A stretch of 30,523 nucleotides of DNA, from IMG/VR virus record IMGVR_UViG_3300007735_000594, positions 1-30,523 of that record. One strand, 5' to 3'. The notes under the pieces are model-generated. The model saw only the letters and a list, made by a program, of their open reading frames with translations, made no database searches and was not told the DNA's origin. The position numbers and the translations under genes are program-made. This stretch comes from a virus. Below are positions 21,548-28,858 of the stretch, in pieces (position 1 is the stretch's first letter; each line of letters begins with the position of its first letter).

Positions 21548-22507
21548 ATGAATAAGAACGCAGCTATAGCGAACCTTCCATCCATCGCATCAGCATCCAT
21601 GCTGGGCTACCTGAATATCGGCGTGTGGGAGGCACGCAAGAAAGACAAGAAGACTGAGGCCGAGGTCGGCGCTGCCAAGGGCGCACGCTCCAAGCGTGCT
21701 GCATCCGTGCACAAGCATCTGTTCAGTGAGTCCCCTGCACTGGAGGCGATCAAGTCTTTGCGTGGTGAGGTGCGCCACTGGTACAACAACGTCACGCTGC
21801 CATGGGATGACAACGGCGGACGCATCATCACAACTTCTTCGTACATGGAGATCATGGCTGACGCTGCCAAGTATGAGAAACGCTTCAACGATCTGGTGCA
21901 GATATTCTGCAACGTGTACACCACCGAGGTCAGTAAGCAAGCGTTTGAGAACGGTGCGTTCTTTGACCGCAGCGAGTATCCACCCGAGAGTCAAGTCAAG
22001 GACAAGTTCTATTTCAACCTTGTGGTCTCGCCCATCCCCATGGCTGGCGACTTCCGCCTAGACATTGCCACCGAAGCATTGCAGGAATTGCAGACCCGGC
22101 ACGAGGGCATCGTCGAGGCGCGTGTGGCTGCTGCCCTGGCCAGTACGTGGGACCGCGTGAAGCAGCAGGTTGAGTGGGTGCGTGAGCGTATGGATGCTGT
22201 ACTCAAGCATGACCCCGATGCCACCGAAGAGATCAAGGAGGTAGACGACGAAGGCAACGTGCTCAAGGTCACCATCAAGAAGGCACGCCGTCCCAAGCTG
22301 CACGAGTCTATGCTGGACCAGGGGCTTGAGTTGTGTGGCCTGTTGCGCGATCTCAATATCACCAACGACCCCAAGCTAGAGGAGGCACGACAGATGCTGG
22401 AGCGCACGCTCACTCGCATCGACATTGATTCACTGAAAGAAAGCAAAGCGTTGCAAGAGTCCACCCGCAGTGCAATGCAGAACATCATCGACAAGTTCGC
22501 ACTGTAA
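21548..22507 (+). CDS. DUF3150-like protein, partner of the ATPase-VWA pair
   Basis: 319 residues from ATG at 21548 (CAAGGAGAG eight bases upstream; an earlier in-frame ATG at 21518 lies in the previous gene). Seen: LGYLNIGVWEARKKDKKTEA, LRGEVRHWYNNVTLPWDDNG, IITTSSYMEIMADAAKYEKR, DRSEYPPESQVKDKFYFNLV, SPIPMAGDFRLDIATEALQE, then helices with LLRDLNITNDPKLEEARQML. The W-AR--D, TLPW-D-G, YP----I--KF and SP-P-A-DFR order is that of DUF3150 proteins, as I recall them, usually encoded beside CobS-like ATPases in phages and prophages. The function of that family is unproven. Direct succession by the ATPase and VWA genes supports a three-part complex. Confidence 0.8.
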   Translation: MNKNAAIANLPSIASASMLGYLNIGVWEARKKDKKTEAEVGAAKGARSKRAASVHKHLFSESPALEAIKSLRGEVRHWYNNVTLPWDDNGGRIITTSSYMEIMADAAKYEKRFNDLVQIFCNVYTTEVSKQAFENGAFFDRSEYPPESQVKDKFYFNLVVSPIPMAGDFRLDIATEALQELQTRHEGIVEARVAAALASTWDRVKQQVEWVRERMDAVLKHDPDATEEIKEVDDEGNVLKVTIKKARRPKLHESMLDQGLELCGLLRDLNITNDPKLEEARQMLERTLTRIDIDSLKESKALQESTRSAMQNIIDKFAL

Positions 22508-22521
22508 TTTAACCAGTTAAA
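22508..22521 (+). repeat. Intercistronic dyad copy 3 (TTTAACCAGTTAAA)
   Basis: Directly after the DUF3150-like stop and followed by CAAGGAGAG before the ATPase ATG. Confidence 0.7.
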
Positions 22522-22535
22522 CAAGGAGAGATACC

Positions 22536-23606
22536 ATGGACTTACGTCTATCAATCAACCAGATCGCCAAGCTCATCTCTGTCAACGGGATGGACAAGAC
22601 CTACATCGTCGAGGGACCGATGGGTTCAGGCAAGTCCAGCATCCCGCAGGTTGTCCGCACACTGGTGGGTGACAAGTACAACTACATCACAGTGGACTGC
22701 ACGCAGCTTGACGTGGGTGACATTCAGGTTCCTGACACGGATCGTGAGCAGATGGTCACACGGTTTTTGCCTAACGTGTTGTTCGTAGGTGACGGCAGCA
22801 AGCCCATGTTCATCCTGCTCGATGAGATCGGCAAGGCACCACGCCCCGTGCAGAACGCCCTGCTGCCCATCATGCTTGAGCATCGTGTAGGTATGAAGCC
22901 CCTGCCTGATGGCAGCATCGTCATGGGTGCGACCAACCTAGGCGCTGAAGGTGTGGGCGATTTGTTCCAACCCCATGCACGCAACCGCGTGTCGTTCCTC
23001 AAGATGCGCTTCGCAACCAACACCGAGTGGATCGAGTGGGCGCTGGAGCATGGCGTACACCATGCGATGCTGGCGTGGGCGAACGAGACCCCGTCGCTGT
23101 TCCAATCGTTCGAGGACGTAGAGGACCCGGCTGATAACCCGGTGATCTTCCACCCCAAGGAGCAGCGCAAGTCGTTTGTGACCCCTCGCTCGTTGTTCCT
23201 CTCATCGCTTGAGTTACGTGAAGATCGGCGCAGTGCAGTGGACGATAACGCAGTGACCCTGGCAGCGATTGCTGGCAACATCGGACCTCGTGCTGCGCTT
23301 GACCTGATGGCGTTCGTTGACTTGGCTGACAAGCTCCCTGCCTGGGACACGATCGTCAACGCACCTGACGTTGCGCCTGTGCCTAAGAACAACGCAGCAG
23401 CCATGATGATGACGGTGCATCGTGCCATCACCCGCGTCACACCCGAGACGCTCATCCCTGTGCTGGAGTACATCGAGCGTTTGCCCAAGGAGATGCAGTG
23501 CATCTTCGCCCGTGGCGTGCTCAAGATCCCGGCCAAGGCAGCCAAGTGTGCCAGCATCAAGCAGTTCACCGATTGGGTGAATGCCAATCATTGGATCATG
23601 AAGTGA
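22536..23606 (+). CDS. MoxR/CobS-like AAA+ ATPase
   Basis: 356 residues. Walker A GPMGSGKS (27-34), Walker B MFILLDEIGK (91-100, D96/E97), sensor-1 type N134 in MGATN, and a possible arginine finger in PHARNRVSF (147-155). The phrase LLDEIGKAPRPVQNALLPIM followed by MLEHRVGMKPLPDGSIVMGA is typical of MoxR/CbbQ/CobS ATPases, which use ATP to remodel a partner bound through a VWA protein. The C-terminal lid region is helical (NIGPRAALDLMAFVDLADKL). The gene next to it encodes exactly such a VWA protein. In bacteria such pairs insert metals or remodel enzymes and complexes. The target in this phage is unknown. Confidence 0.88.
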   Translation: MDLRLSINQIAKLISVNGMDKTYIVEGPMGSGKSSIPQVVRTLVGDKYNYITVDCTQLDVGDIQVPDTDREQMVTRFLPNVLFVGDGSKPMFILLDEIGKAPRPVQNALLPIMLEHRVGMKPLPDGSIVMGATNLGAEGVGDLFQPHARNRVSFLKMRFATNTEWIEWALEHGVHHAMLAWANETPSLFQSFEDVEDPADNPVIFHPKEQRKSFVTPRSLFLSSLELREDRRSAVDDNAVTLAAIAGNIGPRAALDLMAFVDLADKLPAWDTIVNAPDVAPVPKNNAAAMMMTVHRAITRVTPETLIPVLEYIERLPKEMQCIFARGVLKIPAKAAKCASIKQFTDWVNANHWIMK

Positions 23607-23613
23607 GGCCAGC

Positions 23614-24891
23614 ATGTTTCAACCAACCACAATGACAGCAGAAGAGCGCATCCTGCGCCAACGTACCAAGATCATGCAGGAGGATCGTTGCCTGGGTGTA
23701 GCCAGCGTGCTCATGATCGGTGAGTGGCGTGTGGTGTCTGACATACCTACGGCTGCGACCAACGGGCGTGACGTGATGTTTGGCCGTGCGTTCGTGGACA
23801 GCATCGATGATGCAACGCTGCGCTTCGTGATCTTGCATGAGTACTTCCATCTGATGTTCATGCACATGACGATGTGGAAGCATCTGTTCGACGAGGATGC
23901 TCAGACCGCCAACACTGCCACCGATATCATCATCAACAACCTGCTCGACGAGACGCTGGTACAAGGCGGCGACGCCTTCATCACGATCTGGCCCCACGCT
24001 GCGCTCGATCATCAGTACGATGGCATGGATACGGGCGAGGTATATCGCAGGCTCAAGCAGCAAGGTGCAGCCAACAAGCCCAACCCAGGCAACGGTCAGC
24101 CTGGACAAGGCAAGCCCGGCCCCGGTCAACCCGGTGCTGGCAAAGGTAACGGTGCTCCCGTTCGTAGCGCATCAGGTGGCCAAGCGCAGGAGTTCGACGA
24201 GCACGACACGAGTGGCGGCCCTGCCAAGATGAGCGATGATGAGGTCAAGCAGTTACATGCTCAGATCGACACGGCGATTCGCCAAGGTGCCATCATGGCT
24301 GGCAAGGTTGCAGGCAGCGCCAACCGCATGCTCGATTCGCTGATGGAGGTTAGCGTTGATTGGCAAGAGGTGTTGCAAGACTTCGTGAAGACGCACGCAT
24401 CAGGCAACGATCTGTCTACGTGGCGCAGGTTGTCCAGGCGCTGGATGAGCAAGGGTATCAAGATGCCATCCCGCTACACCGAGGCAGCCAAGCGCATCAC
24501 CATCGGCGTCGATACATCAGGCAGCATAGGCGACACACAACTTCAGCGTGCGTTGTCTGAGATCAAGGGCGCGTGCGATACCGTTCGACCTGAGTGCGTC
24601 GATGTGATTTACTGGGACTATCAAGTTGCAGGACACGAGACGTATGAGGCCGATGCTGTGGAGCAGTTGACCCAAGTGACCAAGCCCAAGGGTGGTGGCG
24701 GCACCCGCGTGCGCTCGATGCTGGACTACATGAACTCCCGAGACATCAAGCCTGACTGCATCATCATCTTCACGGATGGTTACGTTGAGCATGACTGGGG
24801 CGGCGACGGATGGTCTGCGCCTGTGTTGTGGTGCGTCAGCACCAAGGGTATCGTAGCCCCGAGCGGCAAGACTCTTTATGTCCCCATTTAA
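23614..24891 (+). CDS. Metallopeptidase-like plus VWA protein (DUF2201/CobT-like)
   Basis: 425 residues. The N-terminal domain has HEYFH (75-79), an HExxH zinc-protease motif, in the ATLRFVILHEYFHLMFMH helix. D104 in TATDIIIN could be a further ligand. A Gly/Pro/Gln-rich linker spans about 155-205. The C-terminal VWA-like domain has the metal-ion-dependent adhesion site: DTSGS (300-304), T364 in GGGGTRV, and D388 in IIFTDGY. This is the layout of DUF2201-type proteins that partner MoxR/CobS ATPases. The eight base gap after the ATPase gene supports one complex. All key residues are intact, so peptidase activity is possible but not certain. Confidence 0.88.
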   Translation: MFQPTTMTAEERILRQRTKIMQEDRCLGVASVLMIGEWRVVSDIPTAATNGRDVMFGRAFVDSIDDATLRFVILHEYFHLMFMHMTMWKHLFDEDAQTANTATDIIINNLLDETLVQGGDAFITIWPHAALDHQYDGMDTGEVYRRLKQQGAANKPNPGNGQPGQGKPGPGQPGAGKGNGAPVRSASGGQAQEFDEHDTSGGPAKMSDDEVKQLHAQIDTAIRQGAIMAGKVAGSANRMLDSLMEVSVDWQEVLQDFVKTHASGNDLSTWRRLSRRWMSKGIKMPSRYTEAAKRITIGVDTSGSIGDTQLQRALSEIKGACDTVRPECVDVIYWDYQVAGHETYEADAVEQLTQVTKPKGGGGTRVRSMLDYMNSRDIKPDCIIIFTDGYVEHDWGGDGWSAPVLWCVSTKGIVAPSGKTLYVPI

Positions 24892-24909
24892 TTCTTTCGG
24901 TGTCTCTTT

Positions 24910-24922
24910 GACACCCGGTCCC
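24910..24922 (-). repeat. Third, inverted copy of 13-mer GGGACCGGGTGTC
   Basis: Reads GACACCCGGTCCC on the plus strand, between the VWA gene and the next gene. Its first six bases also pair with GGTGTC at 24899-24904 as a short hairpin. Confidence 0.5.
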
Positions 24923-24936
24923 TAGAAAGGAACAGT

Positions 24937-25281
24937 ATGCTTGGTGAACGCGACCCAGACACGACTTACCGCGTGGCTTTGTATGAAGACTCCGAGGGGC
25001 AGTGGTGTGAGATTACGGTGTACCCGCCCTATTACGGAGGTAACAAAGCCAGAGCTATTCATAGACTCAAATCCGCCAAATTTGAGTTACCCAAGTGGAT
25101 GCGCGAGGGCATGCACATTTTGGATGTAGCCGGTTATGGCGTACAGATTCCTGGTATAGGAACTAAGATGCTAGGTACCTACTGGTTTGAGACAGGTAAA
25201 GAAACCCTAGAAGAAAAGTTGGAATTGCTTGGCGCTACTGCAAGTGCTATATTGAAGCGTCTTGACACCAACGTAATATAG
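24937..25281 (+). CDS. 114-residue hypothetical protein
   Basis: GAAAGGA precedes the ATG at 24937. The product is alpha-beta, with YRVALYEDSEGQWCEITVYP near the front, RAIHRLKSAKFELPKWMREG in the middle, and helix ETLEEKLELLGATASAILKR at the end. No catalytic motif, zinc site or membrane span is seen and the family is not recognised. It opens the second block of right-arm genes. The inverted 13-mer repeat sits just before it, which may mark a break from the ATPase-VWA block. Confidence 0.6.
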   Translation: MLGERDPDTTYRVALYEDSEGQWCEITVYPPYYGGNKARAIHRLKSAKFELPKWMREGMHILDVAGYGVQIPGIGTKMLGTYWFETGKETLEEKLELLGATASAILKRLDTNVI

Positions 25282-25291
25282 GAGTAGTTAC

Positions 25292-25543
25292 ATGGCATTT
25301 GTAGTAGAGTCTGGCATCCCGCCAGTGGTCAACCGCAAGGGGCGTAAACCCACACCGTTTCCGTTGATTGAAATGGATGTAGGTGACTCCTTCTTAATTG
25401 CGTGTGACCCAACCAATAAAAAAGAAACCGAGAATTGGCGCAGGAAGTTCATGGTGGCCAAGAAGGCTTTCCTTGAGAAGTACGAAGCCAAGTTTCAAAC
25501 TGCAACCGTGTCCGACGGCATCCGCGTCTGGCGCACTGAGTAA
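25292..25543 (+). CDS. Small phage protein (possible DUF7303 type)
   Basis: 83 residues with TAGGAGTA before the ATG. The pattern RKGRKPTPFPLIEMDVGDSF, then a loop, then a basic helix (RRKFMVAKKAFLEKYEAKFQ) and DGIRVWRTE looks like a family of short phage proteins with PF--M-VGDSF and a terminal RVWR-E. I recall the name DUF7303 but cannot check it. Function unknown. Confidence 0.65.
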   Translation: MAFVVESGIPPVVNRKGRKPTPFPLIEMDVGDSFLIACDPTNKKETENWRRKFMVAKKAFLEKYEAKFQTATVSDGIRVWRTE

Positions 25544-25610
25544 AGAAGGAGGTAGTCGCATCACTCTTTACGCTCTGCAACAGCAGGGCGTTTTTACTGG
25601 AGAAACGATT

Positions 25611-25841
25611 TTGTCAGCCAACGAAACGCAAGTGGGTGGGACCCACTACAAACAATTCAACTACGAAACGTGGGATGTCATCCACGACTGGGGCCTGGGT
25701 TACTTCGATGGCAATGCCGTCAAGTACTTGAGCCGTTGGAAACACAAAGGAGGAATAAATGACTTACGCAAAGCAAGACACTACATCGACAAACTCATTG
25801 AACTCGAAACTGGGCAAGGCAATCCCCAAGCCAAAGGCTAA
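25611..25841 (+). CDS. DUF3310 (SaV-like) protein
   Basis: 76 residues from TTG at 25611, with GGAG eight bases upstream. The text SANETQVGGTHYKQFNYETW, HDWGLGYFDGNAVKYLSRWK, KGGINDLRKARHYIDKLIEL is the full DUF3310 core, so this is a secure family call. Members are widespread in phages and have been linked to nucleotide metabolism, but their role is not settled. The next gene starts inside it at 25759 in another frame. A stronger AAGGAGG lies further upstream, seven bases before an in-frame ATC at 25560, so a longer product cannot be excluded. Confidence 0.8.
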   Translation: MSANETQVGGTHYKQFNYETWDVIHDWGLGYFDGNAVKYLSRWKHKGGINDLRKARHYIDKLIELETGQGNPQAKG

Positions 25842-26133
25842 GACCAAGCGCAAGGCCAAGCCGCCCACCCTGGCAGCGCGTATCCGCGTGCTGCGAGAGC
25901 AGGGGTTCAAAGCCGGTCAGATCGCTGCGATGATTGGCTGCGACGTTCAGTGTGTGTACAACCAGAACTACCACGACAAAAAGATGCAAGCGGCCAAATC
26001 CGTTAAGCAGAAGGCCGCGTTGGAGGAGCACGTGGAGAACTTGAAGCAAGCGCAGAGCGTTGTCTTCGCTGGGCCAGAACCCAAGCTGTCATTTAAACAA
26101 CGACTGCGCGTCCTGTTCACGGGGGTTGTATGA
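25759..26133 (+). CDS. HTH-containing basic protein
   Basis: 124 residues. AAAGGAGG lies just before the ATG at 25759, which fixes the start even though it overlaps the DUF3310 gene by 83 bases. The N-terminal 38 residues are basic and disordered (KPKAKTKRKAKPP). Residues 39-75 contain LAARIRVLREQGFKAGQIAA then MIGCDVQCVYNQNYHDKK, a helix-turn-helix of the kind found in small recruitment or transposase-like DNA binders. The end is helical and basic. Perhaps a small DNA-binding regulator. Confidence 0.7.
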   Translation: MTYAKQDTTSTNSLNSKLGKAIPKPKAKTKRKAKPPTLAARIRVLREQGFKAGQIAAMIGCDVQCVYNQNYHDKKMQAAKSVKQKAALEEHVENLKQAQSVVFAGPEPKLSFKQRLRVLFTGVV

Positions 26134-26342
26134 GCACTAAGCCACTTCCATTTAACACCGGCAAGGTTCTCATTGGCTCACGCTATGAGCCACCGAGGAG
26201 GTACGAGATGTCACGAGACATGGAGACCTTGCAGCGCAAGCTGCTGGAGGAGCGGCTCGGGCGGCGCGCAACCGCTGCGTCCGCGATTGTCCTGTACATC
26301 ACGGCGTTGTTTTGCTTGGCCTTGTGGTGGGTGATGAGATGA
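26130..26342 (+). CDS. Small membrane protein
   Basis: 70 residues with ATG overlapping the upstream stop as ATGA. The N-terminal 45 residues are charged (MSRDMETLQRKLLEERLGRR). Residues 47-68 (ATAASAIVLYITALFCLALW then W) form one transmembrane span with a short basic end. Topology suggests a cytoplasmic helix anchored at the C-terminus. Unknown role, perhaps in host membrane takeover. Confidence 0.6.
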   Translation: MSTKPLPFNTGKVLIGSRYEPPRRYEMSRDMETLQRKLLEERLGRRATAASAIVLYITALFCLALWWVMR

Positions 26343-26797
26343 ACTTGCCGAGCAGCCCCCAAGAATACTGGGATGCCTGTCTTATCAAAGCGTGGCGGAT
26401 GGACAGGCGAGTTTCAGGTGCCACGCTCATGTTCAAAGCCATCACAGGTAAAGAGTTTTTTGAGTGCGAGCCGAAACTAAAGCGCATTCCCCATTACGGG
26501 CTACCTTGGACAATCAGGGTACGTGTTTTTGTTGCGAGTTTTTTACCCAAGATCAGTGAAAGACTTTGGGATCAACCGCCAGAAAAAGACGTTGAACTGC
26601 TACGCAAACTTGCCACAAGCAACTATGACACGCTTAGAACCCAGACCCCCGAAGATGTAGAACTAAAAACAGCGCGAGTACAAGTACACACCAATAAAAA
26701 ACGCAACAACCTGATATATCAAAAAATCATGAATCGTAACCATGACACTGACTGGTCGGTAACAAAAGGCCCAACAAAGAAAGGCAAAAGGGGATGA
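26339..26797 (+). CDS. 152-residue hypothetical protein
   Basis: ATG at 26339 overlaps the stop of the membrane-protein gene as ATGA; the longer in-frame start at 26312 is not needed. N-terminal SPQEYWDACLIKAWRMDRRV then FKAITGKEFFECEPKLKRIP, a central basic/aromatic stretch, and a strongly basic tail (VHTNKKRNNLIYQKIMNRNH, KGPTKKGKRG). The basic end suggests nucleic acid binding. The stretch is AT-richer than its neighbours. No domain recognised. Confidence 0.6.
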   Translation: MNLPSSPQEYWDACLIKAWRMDRRVSGATLMFKAITGKEFFECEPKLKRIPHYGLPWTIRVRVFVASFLPKISERLWDQPPEKDVELLRKLATSNYDTLRTQTPEDVELKTARVQVHTNKKRNNLIYQKIMNRNHDTDWSVTKGPTKKGKRG

Positions 26798-27006
26798 AAC
26801 TCACACCTTGGTTCGGAGCAACAACGAAGCCTGTTCGTCCCGGCGTGTATCAGCGCCGTCATCGTTCGTTCGGGTTCTACATCTTTGCGAAGTGGAACGG
26901 CAGCAAGTGGATGCGTGGGTCTTCGTCTGTTGATGAAGCTGCTGAGGAGACCATTGCGTCCATCAGTCAGATGACTAATTTTTACTGGAGGGGGATTCAT
27001 GGCTAA
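26794..27006 (+). CDS. 70-residue small phage protein
   Basis: ATGA overlap with the upstream stop. Sequence LTPWFGATTKPVRPGVYQRR, FYIFAKWNGSKWMRGSSSVD, AAEETIASISQMTNFYWRGI. The KPVRPGVYQR---F--F--WNG--W phrase and terminal WRG are typical of a short beta-fold phage family seen in several genomes, without known function. It overlaps the next gene by eight bases. Confidence 0.65.
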   Translation: MKLTPWFGATTKPVRPGVYQRRHRSFGFYIFAKWNGSKWMRGSSSVDEAAEETIASISQMTNFYWRGIHG

Positions 27007-27241
27007 GTTACCGTACACATTCACAATCTGCCCCGATGGGCCAGAGCCTAAGAAGTTCACTGCAAGCTGCCCGGAGATGGGTCAGTTGCTCAAGGACAGT
27101 CCCAATGGTGATCTGACGATTGATGACCGTCGCCGTGGGATGTGGGAGACATGGAGTGGAAGGCCCGTGCAGATGGCTCCGCTGGAAGAACGCATCGCCG
27201 AGGCGATTGACCAAGCAAGGCGGGAGAGGGGAGAGAAATGA
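26999..27241 (+). CDS. 80-residue hypothetical protein
   Basis: Starts inside the end of the previous gene, with GGAGGGG before the ATG. YTFTICPDGPEPKKFTASCP then LKDSPNGDLTIDDRRRGMWE, and a helical end APLEERIAEAIDQARRERGE. The charged last ten residues partly encode the ribosome-binding site of the next gene (GGGAGAG). Family not recognised. Confidence 0.6.
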   Translation: MAKLPYTFTICPDGPEPKKFTASCPEMGQLLKDSPNGDLTIDDRRRGMWETWSGRPVQMAPLEERIAEAIDQARRERGEK

Positions 27242-27516
27242 CCCGCGATGAAGTTCTTGAGTTGGCAAAACAAGCTGACTTGTGGATGAGCAGCGACGAG
27301 CGAATCTTGGCGGTGGAGCGATTTGCCGAGCTTGTGATTACTGCCGAGCGTGAAGCATGTGCGAAGGTGTGTGAGGAGAAGCAGCAATACGCAATGCCAA
27401 TTCCATGCCCAGATGGGATTGATGGGTGTTCGGTAATGCACTGTGTTCCTGCTCAACGGGAAAAGACAGGTCAGGAGTGCGCAGAAGCTATCAGAGCAAG
27501 GGGGAACAAGACATGA
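27238..27516 (+). CDS. 92-residue early protein (EREACAKVCEE type)
   Basis: ATGA overlap start. Helical N-terminus (DEVLELAKQADLWMSSDERI), the phrase ITAEREACAKVCEEKQQYAM, a Cys/His-containing loop (CPDGIDGCSVMHC) and the end AEAIRARGNK. The EREACAKVC---...CA-AIRARG pattern recurs in many phage small proteins of unknown role. The cysteines could bind a metal. It is coupled to the next gene by ATGA overlap. Confidence 0.65.
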   Translation: MTRDEVLELAKQADLWMSSDERILAVERFAELVITAEREACAKVCEEKQQYAMPIPCPDGIDGCSVMHCVPAQREKTGQECAEAIRARGNKT

Positions 27517-27695
27517 CACCAACACCGAAACTGCGTTTTGCTAAACGTGTAATACCAACACCAGAGTTCGGAGACAACACTGGTAGGTATGTTCACATCC
27601 TTCAGCAATGGTGGGAGGACACATCTACCGATGTGTATTGGATCAACGGGAATCCCGGTGAATGGCGTGACGTGCCTGTGGAGGATGAGAAATGA
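27513..27695 (+). CDS. 60-residue hypothetical protein
   Basis: ATG at 27513 overlaps the preceding stop. Begins TPTPKLRFAKRVIPTPEFGD, then HILQQWWEDTSTDVYWINGN and GEWRDVPVEDE. The LRF-KR----------LQQWWED------EWRDVP phrase looks like a short phage family with a beta sheet and aromatic face. Function unknown. It ends in ATGA overlap with the next gene. Confidence 0.65.
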   Translation: MTPTPKLRFAKRVIPTPEFGDNTGRYVHILQQWWEDTSTDVYWINGNPGEWRDVPVEDEK

Positions 27696-27976
27696 ACATC
27701 ACAATAGACCGCGCTGTCATTGAGCAGGCGCTGGAGGCGCTGGACGAGATTATTAAATGGTATGGAGCAAGAGACAAAGAAGAGGTCTTGATGGCTCCGC
27801 ACAATCAAAATCCAGAAATTAAACAAGCGATGGAAGTGGTTTTTGCACTACGCACTGCGCTGGAGCAGCCTCAACCTGTACAAGTGTCTCCTCTGGAGTT
27901 CACGCACATGGTGATTGACAAGGAGGACATGGTTGGCAAACCTATCTTCTGGGCCGAGTGGCCGAATAAGGAATAA
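27692..27976 (+). CDS. 94-residue hypothetical protein
   Basis: N-terminal helix IDRAVIEQALEALDEIIKWY with IKQAMEVVFALRTALEQPQP after it, as in many small phage proteins with a VIEQALEALE start. The end FTHMVIDKEDMVGKPIFWAE is beta-like and may be an added module. Start coupled by ATGA overlap. Function unknown. Confidence 0.6.
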   Translation: MNITIDRAVIEQALEALDEIIKWYGARDKEEVLMAPHNQNPEIKQAMEVVFALRTALEQPQPVQVSPLEFTHMVIDKEDMVGKPIFWAEWPNKE

Positions 27977-27979
27977 CAC

Positions 27980-28285
27980 ATGAACAAAGACCAAGCACTA
28001 CTCTTGGCTCTATCGGCGTTGTATGACAGCATTCCGGGCAGCCCAGAATGGATTGCCAAAAGGGAGCAGTCTGCTGCCGCCATCAGAGAAGTAATAGACC
28101 CATCACAACTGGATCTTGTATCAAAGCGTTATTCATTTGACGGACGCGGCTGGAAGCACACTGCGCCTAAACGTGAATGGGTCGGGCTGACTGATGAGGA
28201 GATGGCTGAGTTATGGGAAAACAATGGTTGGTATGTCACCATATTTAAAGCTGTTGAAGCCAAACTAAAAGAGAAGAACACATGA
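27980..28285 (+). CDS. 101-residue protein with WVGLTDEEMAEL module
   Basis: Helical front (NKDQALLLALSALYDSIPGS), then a C-terminal module REWVGLTDEEMAELWENNGW followed by IFKAVEAKLKEKNT. The W-V-LT--E---L...A-EAK-KEKN module recurs in the protein at 29175-29549 and is common at the ends of small phage proteins. Its last codons (AAAGAGAAGAACACATGA) double as ribosome-binding site and start overlap for the next gene. Confidence 0.65.
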   Translation: MNKDQALLLALSALYDSIPGSPEWIAKREQSAAAIREVIDPSQLDLVSKRYSFDGRGWKHTAPKREWVGLTDEEMAELWENNGWYVTIFKAVEAKLKEKNT

Positions 28286-28473
28286 AATACGCGCAAGCCA
28301 AACCGTTACTGGACGAACTCTGCCAACTGGCTGTGATGTATCACGCATCGCAGGCACTCAGAACCAAACTTTTTGATGCGCTAAACAAACACATCCCGCA
28401 CCTTGACGAGGGATGCTTTGAGAGAGGGTGCCCAATGGATGAAACACATCCGCTAAAGGAGAAAAATGTATGA
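28282..28473 (+). CDS. 63-residue hypothetical protein
   Basis: ATGA overlap start. Reads KYAQAKPLLDELCQLAVMYH then TKLFDALNKHIPHLDEGCFE and RGCPMDETHPLKEKNV. Two Cys six residues apart near the end with His might bind metal. The terminal PLKEKNV again encodes the AAAGGAGAAAAA ribosome-binding site of the next gene. Confidence 0.6.
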   Translation: MKYAQAKPLLDELCQLAVMYHASQALRTKLFDALNKHIPHLDEGCFERGCPMDETHPLKEKNV

Positions 28474-28622
28474 GCAAGAATGAAGCAGTACGCATGGCGC
28501 AAGAGGAACGCGAGTTCACAATTGAGTTTAATACGCAAGGCGGATCGTCTATTTTGGGGCGACTACTTCGTTTGCTTTGGTTCCCCATCGCATGGATATT
28601 TACGGGGAAGGCTTATCTATGA
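28470..28622 (+). CDS. 50-residue small membrane-associated protein
   Basis: ATG at 28470 overlaps the upstream stop and has AAAGGAGA upstream. TGA at 28620 overlaps the next ATG. The product is MSKNEAVRMAQEEREFTIEF then a C-terminal hydrophobic part ILGRLLRLLWFPIAWIFTG, with two Arg inside, so a membrane anchor or amphipathic helix. The tight coupling on both sides supports expression. Confidence 0.65.
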   Translation: MSKNEAVRMAQEEREFTIEFNTQGGSSILGRLLRLLWFPIAWIFTGKAYL

Positions 28623-28858
28623 ACACCGCAGTAGCCTCCACAGAACAGTTACACAAGGACGCCGCGCAATACGCAACCAACCGAAAGAACGCCTATCTTG
28701 AAAAGATGAAACGAAAAGAGGTTGACTCCATGAGTGAAGCCGCGCTCAATGGAATTTGGCTTGCTCATTACGAAGGCTACCGAGAGGGCTATTGGGTTGC
28801 CACTGGCGACGCTAAGTTTTCAACCGACCCAACCAAGCTGAAGGAGAAAAACACATGA
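28619..28858 (+). CDS. 79-residue hypothetical protein
   Basis: ATG at 28619 overlaps the preceding stop. Helical: STEQLHKDAAQYATNRKNAY, MSEAALNGIWLAHYEGYREG, then TDPTKLKEKNT. The alanine/aromatic middle with WLAHYEGYREGYW may be a short helical hairpin. It carries the same LKEKNT end as other genes here, which supplies the ribosome-binding site for the next one. Confidence 0.6.
   Translation: MNTAVASTEQLHKDAAQYATNRKNAYLEKMKRKEVDSMSEAALNGIWLAHYEGYREGYWVATGDAKFSTDPTKLKEKNT

Noticed and set aside
22724-23587. 287-codon open frame on the minus strand
   Set aside because: Antisense to the AAA ATPase, which has complete Walker motifs; serine/arginine-rich shadow translation.
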